Source: Bimastos eiseni (lineage: Eukaryota > Annelida > Clitellata > Crassiclitellata > Lumbricidae). Taken from it: DNA of 64,000 nucleotides. A model generated the notes under the pieces. The model ran no database searches and had not been told where the DNA came from. It saw nothing but the letters and a program-made list of their open reading frames with translations. The position numbers and the translations under genes are program-made. Numbering within the stretch: the first letter of the stretch is position 1; the number at the start of each line of letters is the position of its first letter. Location of the stretch: contig OY365818.1 in assembly GCA_959347315.1 (NCBI GenBank), positions 2,496,654 to 2,560,653 of the forward strand. Reading direction: 5' to 3'. This document shows, piece by piece, positions 1 to 10,369 of the stretch.

Positions 1-69
1 TTTGGTAAGTTGGGGTGACCAATAGTGAAGGCCGTATCTAGATACTTAATATAGCGCATTTTTTCTGTC

Positions 70-150
70 TTAATCAATCAATCAATCAATCAATGGACCA
101 TTCAGTCAATCAATTAATGAAACGACCAACAAACCAATCAATCAATCAAT
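70..150. repeat. (AATC)n simple repeat
   Basis: Two short runs of tandem AATC/ATCA separated by an imperfect stretch. No coding signal. Confidence 0.8.
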
Positions 151-214
151 TTGAACTCGATATAACGTCCCTTCAATATACTTACTCAGAGGTACCCCTT
201 TCTCTGCATACATG

Positions 215-545
215 CGTGCTGTTTTGCATTGGCTGCCTACATGTGTCCCAGTGGATTTCATATCGCCTCACAGCTCTGCTTTCGCTTTGCATTCTTGATT
301 GTGCTCCATCTTACTTGCGCGATCTCCGCCGTCTGATGTCCAACGTACGTCGCAGCCCGTCGGAACGAGCCTCTAGTTCCACGTGTTCGCTTGGCTTTCA
401 GGGCTTTTTCGAGCGTAGACCCTTTCTTCTGGAATGGTCTCCCACTTGCGTTCCGCTCTTTGCTTGTCGTCCAATCGTTAGGGTATTACAAGGCGCACAG
501 GTCTATTCTCCTTCGTCGTTATTTGACCGGTAGCGCTTCTGAGTA
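215..545 (+). mobile_element. Degenerate LINE 3' end (reverse-transcriptase C-terminal tail)
   Basis: Joining frames by eye gives LHWLP near 220, then VPRVRLAFRAFSS, WNGLPLAFRSL and LLRRYL before 535. This order, a conserved LHWLP, then an aromatic WNxLP motif and a basic end, is typical of the C-terminus of CR1/L2-type LINE polyproteins. Frameshifts and stops break it. It runs into a (GAATGGAT)n tract that may have grown from the element tail. The clade is inferred; a related LINE clade is possible. Confidence 0.6.
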
Positions 546-581
546 TATTATTATTGGAGCTGTCCCATATAAATTCTCAGC

Positions 582-850
582 ATGAATGAATGGATGGATG
601 GATGGATGGATGAATGAATAAGTAAATGAATGGATGAATGAACGAATGTGCGAATGGACGAAAGAAAGAAAGAATGAATAAATGAATTTGAATGTGGATG
701 GATGGGTGGATGAATGGATTTGCGAATGAATGAATGATTGAATGAACAAATGAATAAACAAATGAATGAATTGATGAATGAATGAATGAATGAATGAATG
801 GATGAATGAATGAATGAATTGGCAAATGAATTGATGAATGAATGAAGCCT
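582..850. repeat. (ATGAATGG)n tetranucleotide-rich satellite
   Basis: About 270 bp of ATGA/ATGG repeats with point changes. The long reading frames on the minus strand (runs of FIHSFIH) are artefacts of the repeat, not genes. Confidence 0.9.
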
Positions 851-1390
851 GTAAAAGACTCCTGAGCAATGGCTAACCTGCCTTCCAGTCTGTTGAATCC
901 ATGAGCTTAGAATGAACGTCGTTCAACGATTCAAAACCACAGACCATAAAACACATTCACGCATTCGACAGATCGTCACGAAAAGCATTCGCTGTGCTCA
1001 GAGCAAAAGATAGTCTTTGAATTCATGAATAGAGAGCTAGCCATTCATTAATCAGCATCACTAATTAAGCTAATTTCATGCTTCGATTCCTCTAGGGACA
1101 ACGCCAGGCGACATTCTTACGATTCGCGCATAACAACGATTTCGTTCAAGTTGACTGCACACAACGAATTGCGAGTGGGCGCCGTCGACGCATCGGGCCT
1201 TGTCTGCGGACATGGCACCGTGGCATCGCCGTCTTCGGAGTCTGTGAATGAACGCGTGTACTGGGTTGCTGCTGCTGCTTGTGATGGGGCTGCGGAGGAT
1301 TGAACCCAGGTGATGCATGGATGCTGTTCGCTTAGTGCATAGGCCTATGTGCGGCTAGCTTTCGCCTATCGAACACGCACGGATGCGAGC
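851..1390. other. Unassigned stretch
   Basis: No reading frame with family resemblance, no obvious repeat, and no RNA gene seen. One moderately GC-rich patch lies near 1150-1300. Confidence 0.4.
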
Positions 1391-2030
1391 TTGAGTTGGG
1401 TCTCTAAGGAAATATAAGAAATGGTAACGAGATAAGGAGGATTATGATAGGTTAAGGTAGGTGGGATAATATGAAGGTAGGTTATGTAGAGCACGATAGC
1501 TATCAATGTTCCATTTAATTATTTTGGAGATAGTGTGCGCAAGAAGTTTTGCAACATTTTGGGAATAGTTTAACAATTGTGGGCGCAGGTCCGAGCTCAA
1601 AGCGATGATACATTGTAGTTCAATCAAGACCATTATCTAACAGTCTGTGGTGCTCAGTTCTGATAACAAAAGAAAAGTCTCTATTCATTCTAAAGATAAA
1701 TAAGGGCCCATTTCATCCAAGGAACCAAAGTTTCTGGAGTAAGGTAGGGGCAACCGGATAGGAGATCAAATTTGCGTCATAAGAAATTGCGCCCAAGCAA
1801 AATTCCTCTGTGCGCTGGCTCCACGGTCAGATTGAAAGCTTATCGTACAATAACTCATCGATCGATCGCTAGGTGGCCAGCCTTACTGAACTAAAATTCG
1901 AGATATTTTTGATAGATGGATATTACTTTCTTCGATATTCGTCGATGACGCGTTAGCAACCGAATTGTCGATCAACTGAAGTATTAATTCGGAGAAAGTT
2001 AGCCGAGAATAGCTGTGGCGGACAGGCCAC
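1390..2030 (+). repeat. Mosaic long repeat, copy 1 (degenerate)
   Basis: 1390-1640 resembles 6500-6640 and 10880-11010 (a GGGT-AAGGA start followed by AGGTAAGRTA-rich sequence). 1833-2010 resembles 11540-11720, including ATCGATCGC, AGGTGGCCAG and GTTAGCAACCGAATT. These are three diverged copies of one interspersed element. No coding potential is visible, so it may be a non-autonomous transposon. Confidence 0.55.
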
Positions 2031-2259
2031 AAGGCTTGAATGAATGATTTATTTAAATAATCGGCTCGCCATAGCGTTATTTTACGTATTTTTTTTACAG
2101 TGTTGCGTATAGGAAGGAAGACTGATCGGCGGTTTTTAATTGAGTGCATAGCTTGCAGACGCATGAATTGGCTTGAGTATAGCCTGACATGCGGTGCATC
2201 GCTATATATGTGAAGCAGTGGTTCGTACTGCTTCATACGTAGAGTGGTTCTCGTACCGC

Positions 2260-4760
2260 TCCAGGGATCGTTGAGTGTTGCCATATAAATACGACCTCTA
2301 GTGACAGCCGCTCTCGCGGTCGGGCTGGTGCTGCTTTTCGCTGATCTGGTGGGGTGGGCCCCTCTGCCGTCGATCGCAAGACGGACCGTGCCCTGATCGC
2401 AAGAGTCAACAGGCTGACAGAGAAAGTCCGATCGTGAGAAATATATGAATAAATGACAGTTCTGTTCGGAAATACGGGGAAGATGGTGACCCCGTTGGTG
2501 GCCGTGAGTGATACAGACTGAGTGAGTCCCAGAAGGGACCGACGCATATATCGAGAGAGGCCTCGGCGGCCGACAGAGAGATAGACTGGGAAAAATCCTC
2601 GACCGTGCAGACCGTGGGAGTTCTGGTGGCCGAGAAATATTCTGGTTGGCTACCTAGATCGGTCATAGTTACTCCTCGCGAATACCAGCAGGTTGTCGGA
2701 TACGTGACCCCGTCGGTGGTCGGGAGAAATAGAGATCGGGTAAAGCCCCGAGCAACCGAACGCTACATCGAGACAGATTATGGCGACTGTTGAGACAATT
2801 TACGGGAAGTAAATCAGTGTACACGTTGGTTAAAAGACGGGGAGGGCGGCCCCGTGAAGCCGTTGGAAACAGACTGAGAGCTACCGGAGAAGCCGTTGAC
2901 AAATACTGGAAAACATGAATACATTCGATAAATACGGGGAGGGTGACCCCATTGTTGCGTTAGATACAGGGAAAGTTCCCTTTGGTGCCGATAACCTGAT
3001 CAATTGTGGGCGTCTTCGCATATTCTTTCTATTTACGGTTTTCCGTAAATATCTATGCTTGGCTACCTAACGGTGGTCATACTTACTCCTCTCGTTTACC
3101 AGCAATCTGTTGAATTGCGTGTCTGATCGCAATGTCTTAGGTCGCGGTTTCCCCGCGTATCTTTACTTGAGTTACTAAACGTGTCCCCGCAGTATGTCTT
3201 CTTTATTGTCTTGCGATCTTTCGGTAAATCTTCTTGTTGGCTACTTAGGTCGGTCACACTTACTCCTCTCGTTTTCCAGGAATCTATTCACTTGTGTGTC
3301 TAGTTGCAATATCTTGGCTCGCGGTTTCCCCGCGAGGCGTCTACTAATTTCTTCTTGTAGATCTAACTACATAATCTCTTTTCGAGGACTTCCTCGAAAG
3401 ATCTGCCAGTGGTTCGTTCCGGTGTATAAGAGACAGAGTACAATTGCTTCAGAGAAAGTGATTATAATAATACAGGTCTGTGTGAAACATAGAGGTAACG
3501 TGGTGACACTTACCTCAGTTGGCTGTGAGAGAATCGAGTCTGAGAAACGAGAGTTGGTGCATTACCGTTGGTCAGATCTCTAGGTGACGAATACAAATAT
3601 GTTCCTACGATGGGATGAACAAATGCAGTCGATGAGAGTTAAAGACATGTGAGAGTCTGGGTGATCGGATATTAAAGTATATGACAGATGCAAGCAGGCC
3701 GAGGAATATACTTGTTGGCTACCTAGTTCGGTCATAGATACTCCTCCCGTTTTCCCCAGGTTGTCGGAGACATGAAAAGTCGGGTGGCCGCAAGAGATAC
3801 AAGCCGAGTAGATTCCCGCAGTAGCAGCCGTACAAACCGAGAGAGCTGCCGGTGGAGAGTTGGCACATACGGGGAAAGTTCTCCATTGAATACGTTCGAT
3901 AGAAATATCGGGGAAATTCCCGAAGGACCCGCTGGAATTACACGTGGAGGGTGAACACGTTAGAAGAGCACGTGACAAACAAGAGAAAACACTGGTGCCG
4001 ATTGATACCTTCAGGTTACTAGTCAAGTAACTCTTCTTGATGGCTTTATAGTCGTTCGATAGATACTCTTGTTTGTTACCTACGTTGGTCATAGTTACTC
4101 CTCCCGGTTTTCCGAGTATCAGAATATATTACGGTGTTGGCGGACAATTGCCAACGCAGAGGACGGTCAATCGTGTGCCTGATAACTTATGCGTGTGAGG
4201 CCGGTATGCCACACACGGAAATGGGCCAAGAGGCCGACGTGAAAGTCTGGGCAGTCGGAAACCCAGGGTAAAGATAGTAAGCAGACCAAGAATTGATCGA
4301 TGCGTAAATATTACTGTTTGCTACCTACGTTGGTCATAGATACTCCTCCCGTTTTCCCGAAGTGTATCTACTTGCGTGTCTGATCGAAGTGATCGATACG
4401 AGTACGTTTGGGTAATCGGGTACCCAGGTGAATACATGGTTGTTTGTCGTCACACACAGTTCTGAGAGCTGACTAAAGTTCGAGGTCGGGCCCCCTCGTG
4501 CGTAGGTCGGATCGATGATCTGTGTGCAGATAGCGAAGGTTATAGACAGAAGACCTTCGCTATCAGTGTCCGTGAATACCATGCCAGTGTCATTTTTATC
4601 GAAGCAGAATATATCAGTGTTGGTGGGTAACTGCTAACACAGAGGACGGGAACTTAGTCAGTCAAATGTGCATGACAAAATATACGTGTGCGGCCGTTTA
4701 TGCCATACACGGAAATAGATCGAGAGATACGTGTTGAGCAGAAGACGTGATAGCTAAGTG
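2260..4760. repeat. Degenerate tandem array rich in short hairpins
   Basis: A motif close to TTGGCTACCTAGGTCGGTCA then TAGTTACTCCTCCCGTTTTCC recurs near 2645, 3060, 3238, 3714, 4075 and 4320, at irregular spacings of roughly 180-480 bp. A larger unit recurs at 4134-4260 and 4615-4740. Between the motifs are many short perfect stems: TTTCGAGGA/TCCTCGAAA at 3380-3399, CTCGCGG/CCGCGAG near 3318-3336, GATAGCGAAGG/CCTTCGCTATC at 4529-4564, and GTTGGC/GCCAAC near 4137. No convincing protein is present; short frames starting MTxLGSQ on the minus strand are the motif itself. It may be a satellite, the inside of a transposon, or a structured RNA locus; the sequence does not decide. Confidence 0.6.
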
Positions 4761-5900
4761 TCTAGCATGATATGACGAAGAGCTGTGAGACTGGTGTGTC
4801 TAGGACGACAGAGGTTAGAAAGTTGGGGACAGTAATGTCTAAGAGTATAAGACGTTGGATTTAGCTACCGATAATTGTATAGGCCGAAATGGCTTATGGA
4901 CTTGTTTCAAATATGTCTGAACCTCGTAACTTAAGAGAACGTTTGGTGTCCCTAAATGGCGATAGTTTTAGAGTCACAAGATGCTGAACGGTACGACATC
5001 AGGTAGAGGAAAACGAGGCTAGTAGCTTGGAAGGTATGCAAGGCGAGGAAGACTTCTGCCGGTATGATTATGAACCCTGTTTTGAGTACGGCCATCCTCA
5101 GAACGTTGCCCATCCGGCGACCGCGGACTAGGCAGAGTCAGACCTCGTTACTAATTCGAGCCGTGTTACCTTTCTTGGAGAAGAAACCCGTCCCTAATCT
5201 TGCCTGGTGATAGTGAACATCCTGGTAGATATAGAGAGTAACCATTAGCATTGAGATTTGGTAAGAAAGTGACTCGGGCGACTTCAGACGTGTTCGCAAG
5301 CTGGAGTCGACACCGTCCGTTAGCGCTAGGCAGGCGCTCGGGCGGCAGAACGCCACATAGCGAATCCACGATAGTTGGCGTATTTATTGAGCATGCAATT
5401 TATTTCATGCTGCATTTTGAACACCTTTATCAGCGGTTATAAAAAGATATATAAGATGCAATTTCGTTTAATCGTTGAGACAATACACAATGCATGACAA
5501 CCGAACTTGGCCTTTTTTTATTTTACAGAAAACAGAATACTAAAACGAAATTAGCCTATTACAATCATTAAGCACTTTGTGTAAGGATATCGTTAGGGGT
5601 TTTTAATTTTAAAGTAGAGATAAATTATTAATCGCGCGCCACTACTGCCTGAGTGTCAGAACTTGAGAGCAGTCAGTAGATTTTTTTATAGCAGCCAATA
5701 TTATCCATCATCCCAAGCGTTAATTTGAGAAATTGGGTTGTAGTCGATGACCCAAGAATAGCGAATAAACTAAACGAATTTCGTCCATAGAGACGTAAAT
5801 ACGAAGAATTGAACTGGGAATTCTCCATTTTAAACACCTCAGTAACGTTTTGCTCAATATCTATAAAATCATAAGAACCGATCGTCAATGACTATTAGGC
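4760..5900. other. AT-rich unassigned stretch with two copies of an ATTTTAAACACC motif
   Basis: Short motifs related to ATTTTAAACACCTTTA followed by a TATATAA-like run lie at 5413-5455 and 5824-5870; see the dispersed motif family. A minus-strand frame at 5138-5356 has no recognised homology. It may be a decayed LINE end, since 5360-5375 resembles 9616-9630 beside a LINE tail. Confidence 0.35.
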
Positions 5901-5903
5901 CTA

Positions 5904-6005
5904 GCGCCACGCGGCAAAAACTGAGACAGCGCCAGCCCCAAGTCTGGATAAAAAAGGAGGGTGATGATAATAATCTTTGTCATCGCGCGTTGTCATTAAA
6001 CTGCC
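5904..6005 (+). repeat. GCCAGTCCC repeat monomer
   Basis: One copy of a roughly 100-bp family. Its core order is GCCAGTCCCAAG, then CTGGATAAA, a GGAGGAGGG-type block, ATGATCTTTGTCATC and finally GTGTCGTTAAACTG. This copy reads GCCAGCCCCAAG and ends TGTCATTAAACTG. Confidence 0.75.
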
Positions 6006-6069
6006 ACTATCAATCAATGAATATTTTCGATGACTGTCGGTTAGGCCTATTAAATGCCTAATCCAATTA

Positions 6070-9010
6070 TTCACGGGTGACAAAGCCAATCACTAATTTC
6101 AGACAATTAAACAAAACTAGTTAAATAAAGCTGCTTGAGTCAAATCGAGCGTCAGCGAATGGCGATTTTGAATTCGCATTAGAAATCGGTCGATAGAAAA
6201 ACAAGCTAACCGAATAAAAAACGACACCGTTTTTAAGCTGTTTCCATGTATTATAAATAATGAAAAATAATGCTTAAGCTGATATACCCATAAGCCCTAA
6301 TCGCTTCAAATTAGGGTTGCTCTTATGACAAATAATATATTCGTAAAATTCCGTGTAACCGCCACTGCCTAACTTTGCTAGTGCCAGTCCCAAGCTAGGA
6401 GTAGGGATCAGACGGACGCTAAGTAACTTTTGATGACAGTGTCGTTAAACAGCAATCATAGTGAATCTTGTAATCGATAGGATGCCAAATTGTGTTGGGT
6501 TCCAAAGGATAGATAAGGAAAGAACGGTGAGGTAAGATAAGAAATGATATGAGTTAAGGTAGGTATCGTAAGATGTGTGATGTTTTGCATTGTAGGTTAC
6601 ATAATGCAAGGTAAAGATAAAAGACAAGCACAACTTCGTCGATTACAGATCAGAAGGGAACTGGGCATTTTAGAAAGACACTAAGAAGTACGTTAATGTC
6701 ATCTTAGCGTGCTTCATTATCTTTTGTAGGTCTAATGCCACACTCACAGACCTCAAGAAATTTGGCCAGATATCCCGAAATGTCTACAGCTGCAAACATA
6801 AGCTGAGACGCGGGGGCAGAATTATTGTCATTCGCTCAGTCAAAGCAGAATTTATAGACATGCAGGATCAAATGAGGAAATTAATTCGGACACCATTTCA
6901 TACACCTTTATTAGCTCTGCTCAAAGTTTGCATAAATTAAAACTTGGATGAACTATGGATAACAGATAATCACATAGAGTGATGTGGTAATATTTTGTAG
7001 GAAACAATGATAGCAATGAATCAAATTAAGATGAGTAACATATGATTGATTTGGATTCCTAGTCATGTTGATACGTTAGGTAATGAAACAGCAGATGCTT
7101 TAGCAAAACAATCTCTTAATTTGCCTATTATAAATTCAACAAATTATTTAGAATTACAAGAAGTCTTTTCCATTATAAAATCTCATGTAGTTAATGAATG
7201 GCAGAGGGAATATGACAGTGATTCCAAAGGTCAGCATTATAAATATATTTGTCCTGTGGTGGACACGTGCTTAAAATTTACTGACCCAAATAGAAGGAAA
7301 GAGGTTCAAATATCAAGATTAAGATTAGGAAAAGTAAATCTAACTGAAAGACTTCTTCTTATGAAGAAACATGAAACTGGACTTTGTAGTTTGAGTAATT
7401 TCACAGAAAATATTAACCATTTATTGTTAGATTGTAGAAAAGAGAACATCTTTAGCACATTAAAAAATGCATGGGTATTATATAAAATAGATTTTAATAC
7501 AAAGAATTTACTAAGTGATGGTTGTATGCAAAGTAAAGTTTAGATGCTTGTAAACCTTATTAGTAAGGGAAAAATTGTGTAAATGTAGTCCCAAACAAAT
7601 TTAGTTTTTTGGTTTTTGATGTGTGAAATAAATTTCAATTGCTTTGCATTGATTGTGTTAATTAGGTGCTTATACAAACATGTGATAATTAATATTGACC
7701 TCATTTGAGTCATTTCATACATATACATGCATATATGACAAATGTTAATAGAGTTGTATTAGAAAGTCAAAGTGAGTAATTTGAGATTTATGCAGAGCTG
7801 CAATTCACTGAATTACACCTTGGAATAATATGACAACGAATGTTATAAACATACATTATATGAAAATATTTCGGTAGTAATGTCTGATAGAATAAGAACA
7901 TTATGAAAAAATTTCATGTTAAAAGGTTCTTTAAAAGTTTGATGATTACATAATGTACATAGAGACTGGTCATACACAATTTGTTTTATTTTGAACATTT
8001 TTTGATGCAAATATTGATGCAAATATTGTTACATTTGCATGAAATACTATATCACATGTATTATTGATGTTATCAATACCATTATTATTTATGTTGAAAA
8101 ACAATGAACACCAATGACAGTTGTTTAAAGTTCAGACAGTTTTGAATGGTGTCTTTCAGACGCTATGAATTTCTTTGCACTGTACTGTATATGTTTCAAA
8201 TTGTCGTCAACGGCCATAGATGTCATATGACGACGTTAAACTATGGATTAATAAATAAATATTGATAATGCCCGGCTAGAGGAGTAAGATGAAGTGCTTC
8301 ACAGGAAACAAATATGTTTGATCAATCAAACCTAAATAGTAGGCGTATAGTACAGGTAATGTAGAAATTTAGTAAATAGGTCGGCATGGGCTCATTGTGC
8401 ATAACAAAAAGTAGGCCTAGTTTATTCAGCAGCAACCCACATATGCACCAATCTAAGAATTAGGCCTAGGCCTACTTTGAGAAACTGTGTTCATTATGAT
8501 GATATTCGTTTATTGCTATGTAATATTTATGCATGTAATAACATGCCACATTTCATGGAGCATTGTGCTTATAACAAAGAAATATACTTCAAAGGGGTTT
8601 ATTAGAATGTTGTTAAATCAGTCTTTGGCGGACAGTTTAATATTCTGGTGCATAGATCTGGATTTACATGTATAGCTTTTCGATTATGGCCGGATCCGCT
8701 TTGTGAAAACAATAAAGCTGAGGGTTGGCTGATGAACATACTGGAAATCGGAATAATTCAGCACTGTATCAATGACCTCAAAGCAGAAGCTGGGAGGTGC
8801 AACTTCTCTCCTCCCAATCAAATCGGACACTTCTCTTTGTGTAGTTCATCACCGCTGGCCGCGGTTTTCAACCATAGTAGGTGCTTAGTGGGAGTTGGAG
8901 ACAGAGGACTCAGTACATGGTTGTGGTTACTCTCGATGTTCTGTATGAGACGGTCCCAACAGATCTTACACAGTTTTCCCTTGCGGGGCTACCCCCACAG
9001 ATCTCGAGAT
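6070..9010 (+). repeat. Mosaic long repeat, copy 2, split by a LINE
   Basis: 6070-6912 and 8484-9010 align in order with 10370-11822 and 11836-12350. Shared blocks include ACGACACCGTTTT near 6220 and 10510, TTCCGTGTAACCGCCACTGCC near 6350 and 10730, and ATGATATTCGTTTATTGCTATG near 8497 and 11840. The 6913-8483 stretch is absent from the other copy and holds a LINE. Identity looks modest, so the duplication is old. 6360-6452 inside it is a GCCAGTCCC monomer. Confidence 0.7.
6913..8275 (+). mobile_element. 5'-truncated LINE with RNase H domain and 3' UTR
   Basis: The readable part at 7046-7543 encodes IWIPSHVDTLGNETADALAK. This is the C-terminal RNase H block of retroelements: SHVxxxGNExAD, with the last metal-binding Asp in AD. 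A Cys/His-like tail near NHLLLDC follows and the frame stops at 7541. TGA lies directly upstream of 7046, so the frame is already broken and the reverse transcriptase is missing. The 3' UTR ends GACGACGTTAAACTATGG then a TAATAAATAAAT tail near 8245-8275, a typical LINE end. It interrupts mosaic repeat copy 2, so it is the younger insertion. Jockey-, I- or RTE-like assignment needs a search. Confidence 0.8.
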
Positions 9011-9204
9011 ATTACAACCGCACAGCTGACAACGACATGCGTGCAGGCTATAACCTAATAATTCTATATGAAAACAAAATAACAGAACTTAAATAGTTTA
9101 ATAGAGGTTACGCGGCTAGGCGTAGAGGTAACATTCTTCAACTCTCGCAACGGCTGCCTGAAAATAGTCAATGGGTTTTTCTGGAGCAACCGATGATGCA
9201 TCCG

Positions 9205-9252
9205 CCATTTGATAATAATAATAATAAAATTATAATAATAATAACAATAATA
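9205..9252. repeat. (AAT)n microsatellite
   Basis: Imperfect AAT/ATA repeat beyond the end of mosaic repeat copy 2. Confidence 0.85.
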
Positions 9253-9417
9253 ATCCTTGTAATGCTCTTCAGATGTGCTTCACAAATAGTCAGAAGTTCA
9301 GCTCCAACTTCTTCTTGCTTTTGCATCGGGCTGTTTTAGTCAGTTTGATCACTAATTTAAAGACCATAATTGTATACAATATGTAAAAGCACATACATTC
9401 ATTATCGAATTTAGTTT

Positions 9418-9640
9418 ACAATAATAATAATAATAATAATAATAATAATTTTCAATTTAGTTTTGAATGAGGCTTCTGAGTCGGCCAATCTAACGGTAGG
9501 TGGGAGACCATTCCAACACCGCGGACCAGCGGCCGAGATAGCACGGTCTCCGAAACGCAACCTCATCCTGCGCAGAGTATATTTAAAGAAACTTGGTTGT
9601 TTTCGATCGCCTAAGAATAGTGAATCCACGAATCGAATCT
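9418..9640 (-). mobile_element. LINE C-terminal fragment with (ATT)n tail
   Basis: The minus strand reads RLRFGDRAISAAGPRCWNGLPP, then TVRLADSEASFKTKLK, then runs into an (AAT)n tract at 9421-9450. GDRxxSxAGPxxWNxLP followed by FKxxLK is the C-terminal signature of CR1/L2/Jockey-type LINEs, and the trinucleotide tract is the expected 3' tail. Only about 70 codons survive, a strongly 5'-truncated copy. Confidence 0.8.
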
Positions 9641-9939
9641 CAGCAATCGGTGTATGGGCGAGAAGACGACGTGAAAGTTCTCGATTTTAAACACCTTTAT
9701 TACGTTTTCTTCCGTATTTATATAAATTTTGGGAATCAATTACCAGTTACCTTTTCATCATTTGAAATGTGTCGTCCGCATTTTCATTTGGCCTACAAGG
9801 TCAACTGTTTTTGAAAAATTGTTGTTTATTAATGCATAATGTAACGATAGTTATTGAGATTACAATGCTATAATCATTCAATGAAACATTAAAAAATAAT
9901 TACTTTCAAGTTTCTTATTAAAATTTTTATTATTGCAAT

Positions 9940-10310
9940 TAAAATCAGAAGTTGAGTGTATGTATAACACATGTATGCATAACTAAAGTTGGATTTTATG
10001 TTACTTTAAAACAGACATTCACATCGGACAATTACTGTAGAGAAAAGGGGTTTTATTTTAATCAAATACCCTTGTTACGGTATATGTATGATGGACATTG
10101 TCAGATTAACTACGTTATATTATTGCCAAAAATCGATGGCGTTAAGACTGTAAGGCTCTGTTCCACATCTTTTAAATGGTGTTATTCAGAATTTAAGATG
10201 TTATAGGCGCTATGTAAACTACACTTTAGATATAACTTCTGTGCATTGTCGTCAAAGGCCTTTTGGGTTAGCGGACGACATTAAACGATATATTAATAAT
10301 AATAATATCA
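9940..10310 (+). mobile_element. Second copy of the RNase H LINE 3' UTR
   Basis: 10165-10310 matches 8140-8275: AATGGTGT, TTCAGA, a CGCTATG block, TGCA(T/C)TGT, GTCGTCAA(A/C)GGCC, then GACGACATTAAACGAT and an AATAATAAT tail. No coding part is recognisable. It lies directly upstream of mosaic repeat copy 3. Confidence 0.65.
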
Positions 10311-10369
10311 GTTACTTTAACACCTAATTTGGCTACAGAATGTCGGGTATAGGTCTAACCCAGTAATTC

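Noticed and set aside
2406..4092. Minus-strand frames starting MTxLGSQ-type
   Set aside because: The shared start is the recurrent DNA motif of the array. Downstream sequences are unrelated and the frames stop at different points.
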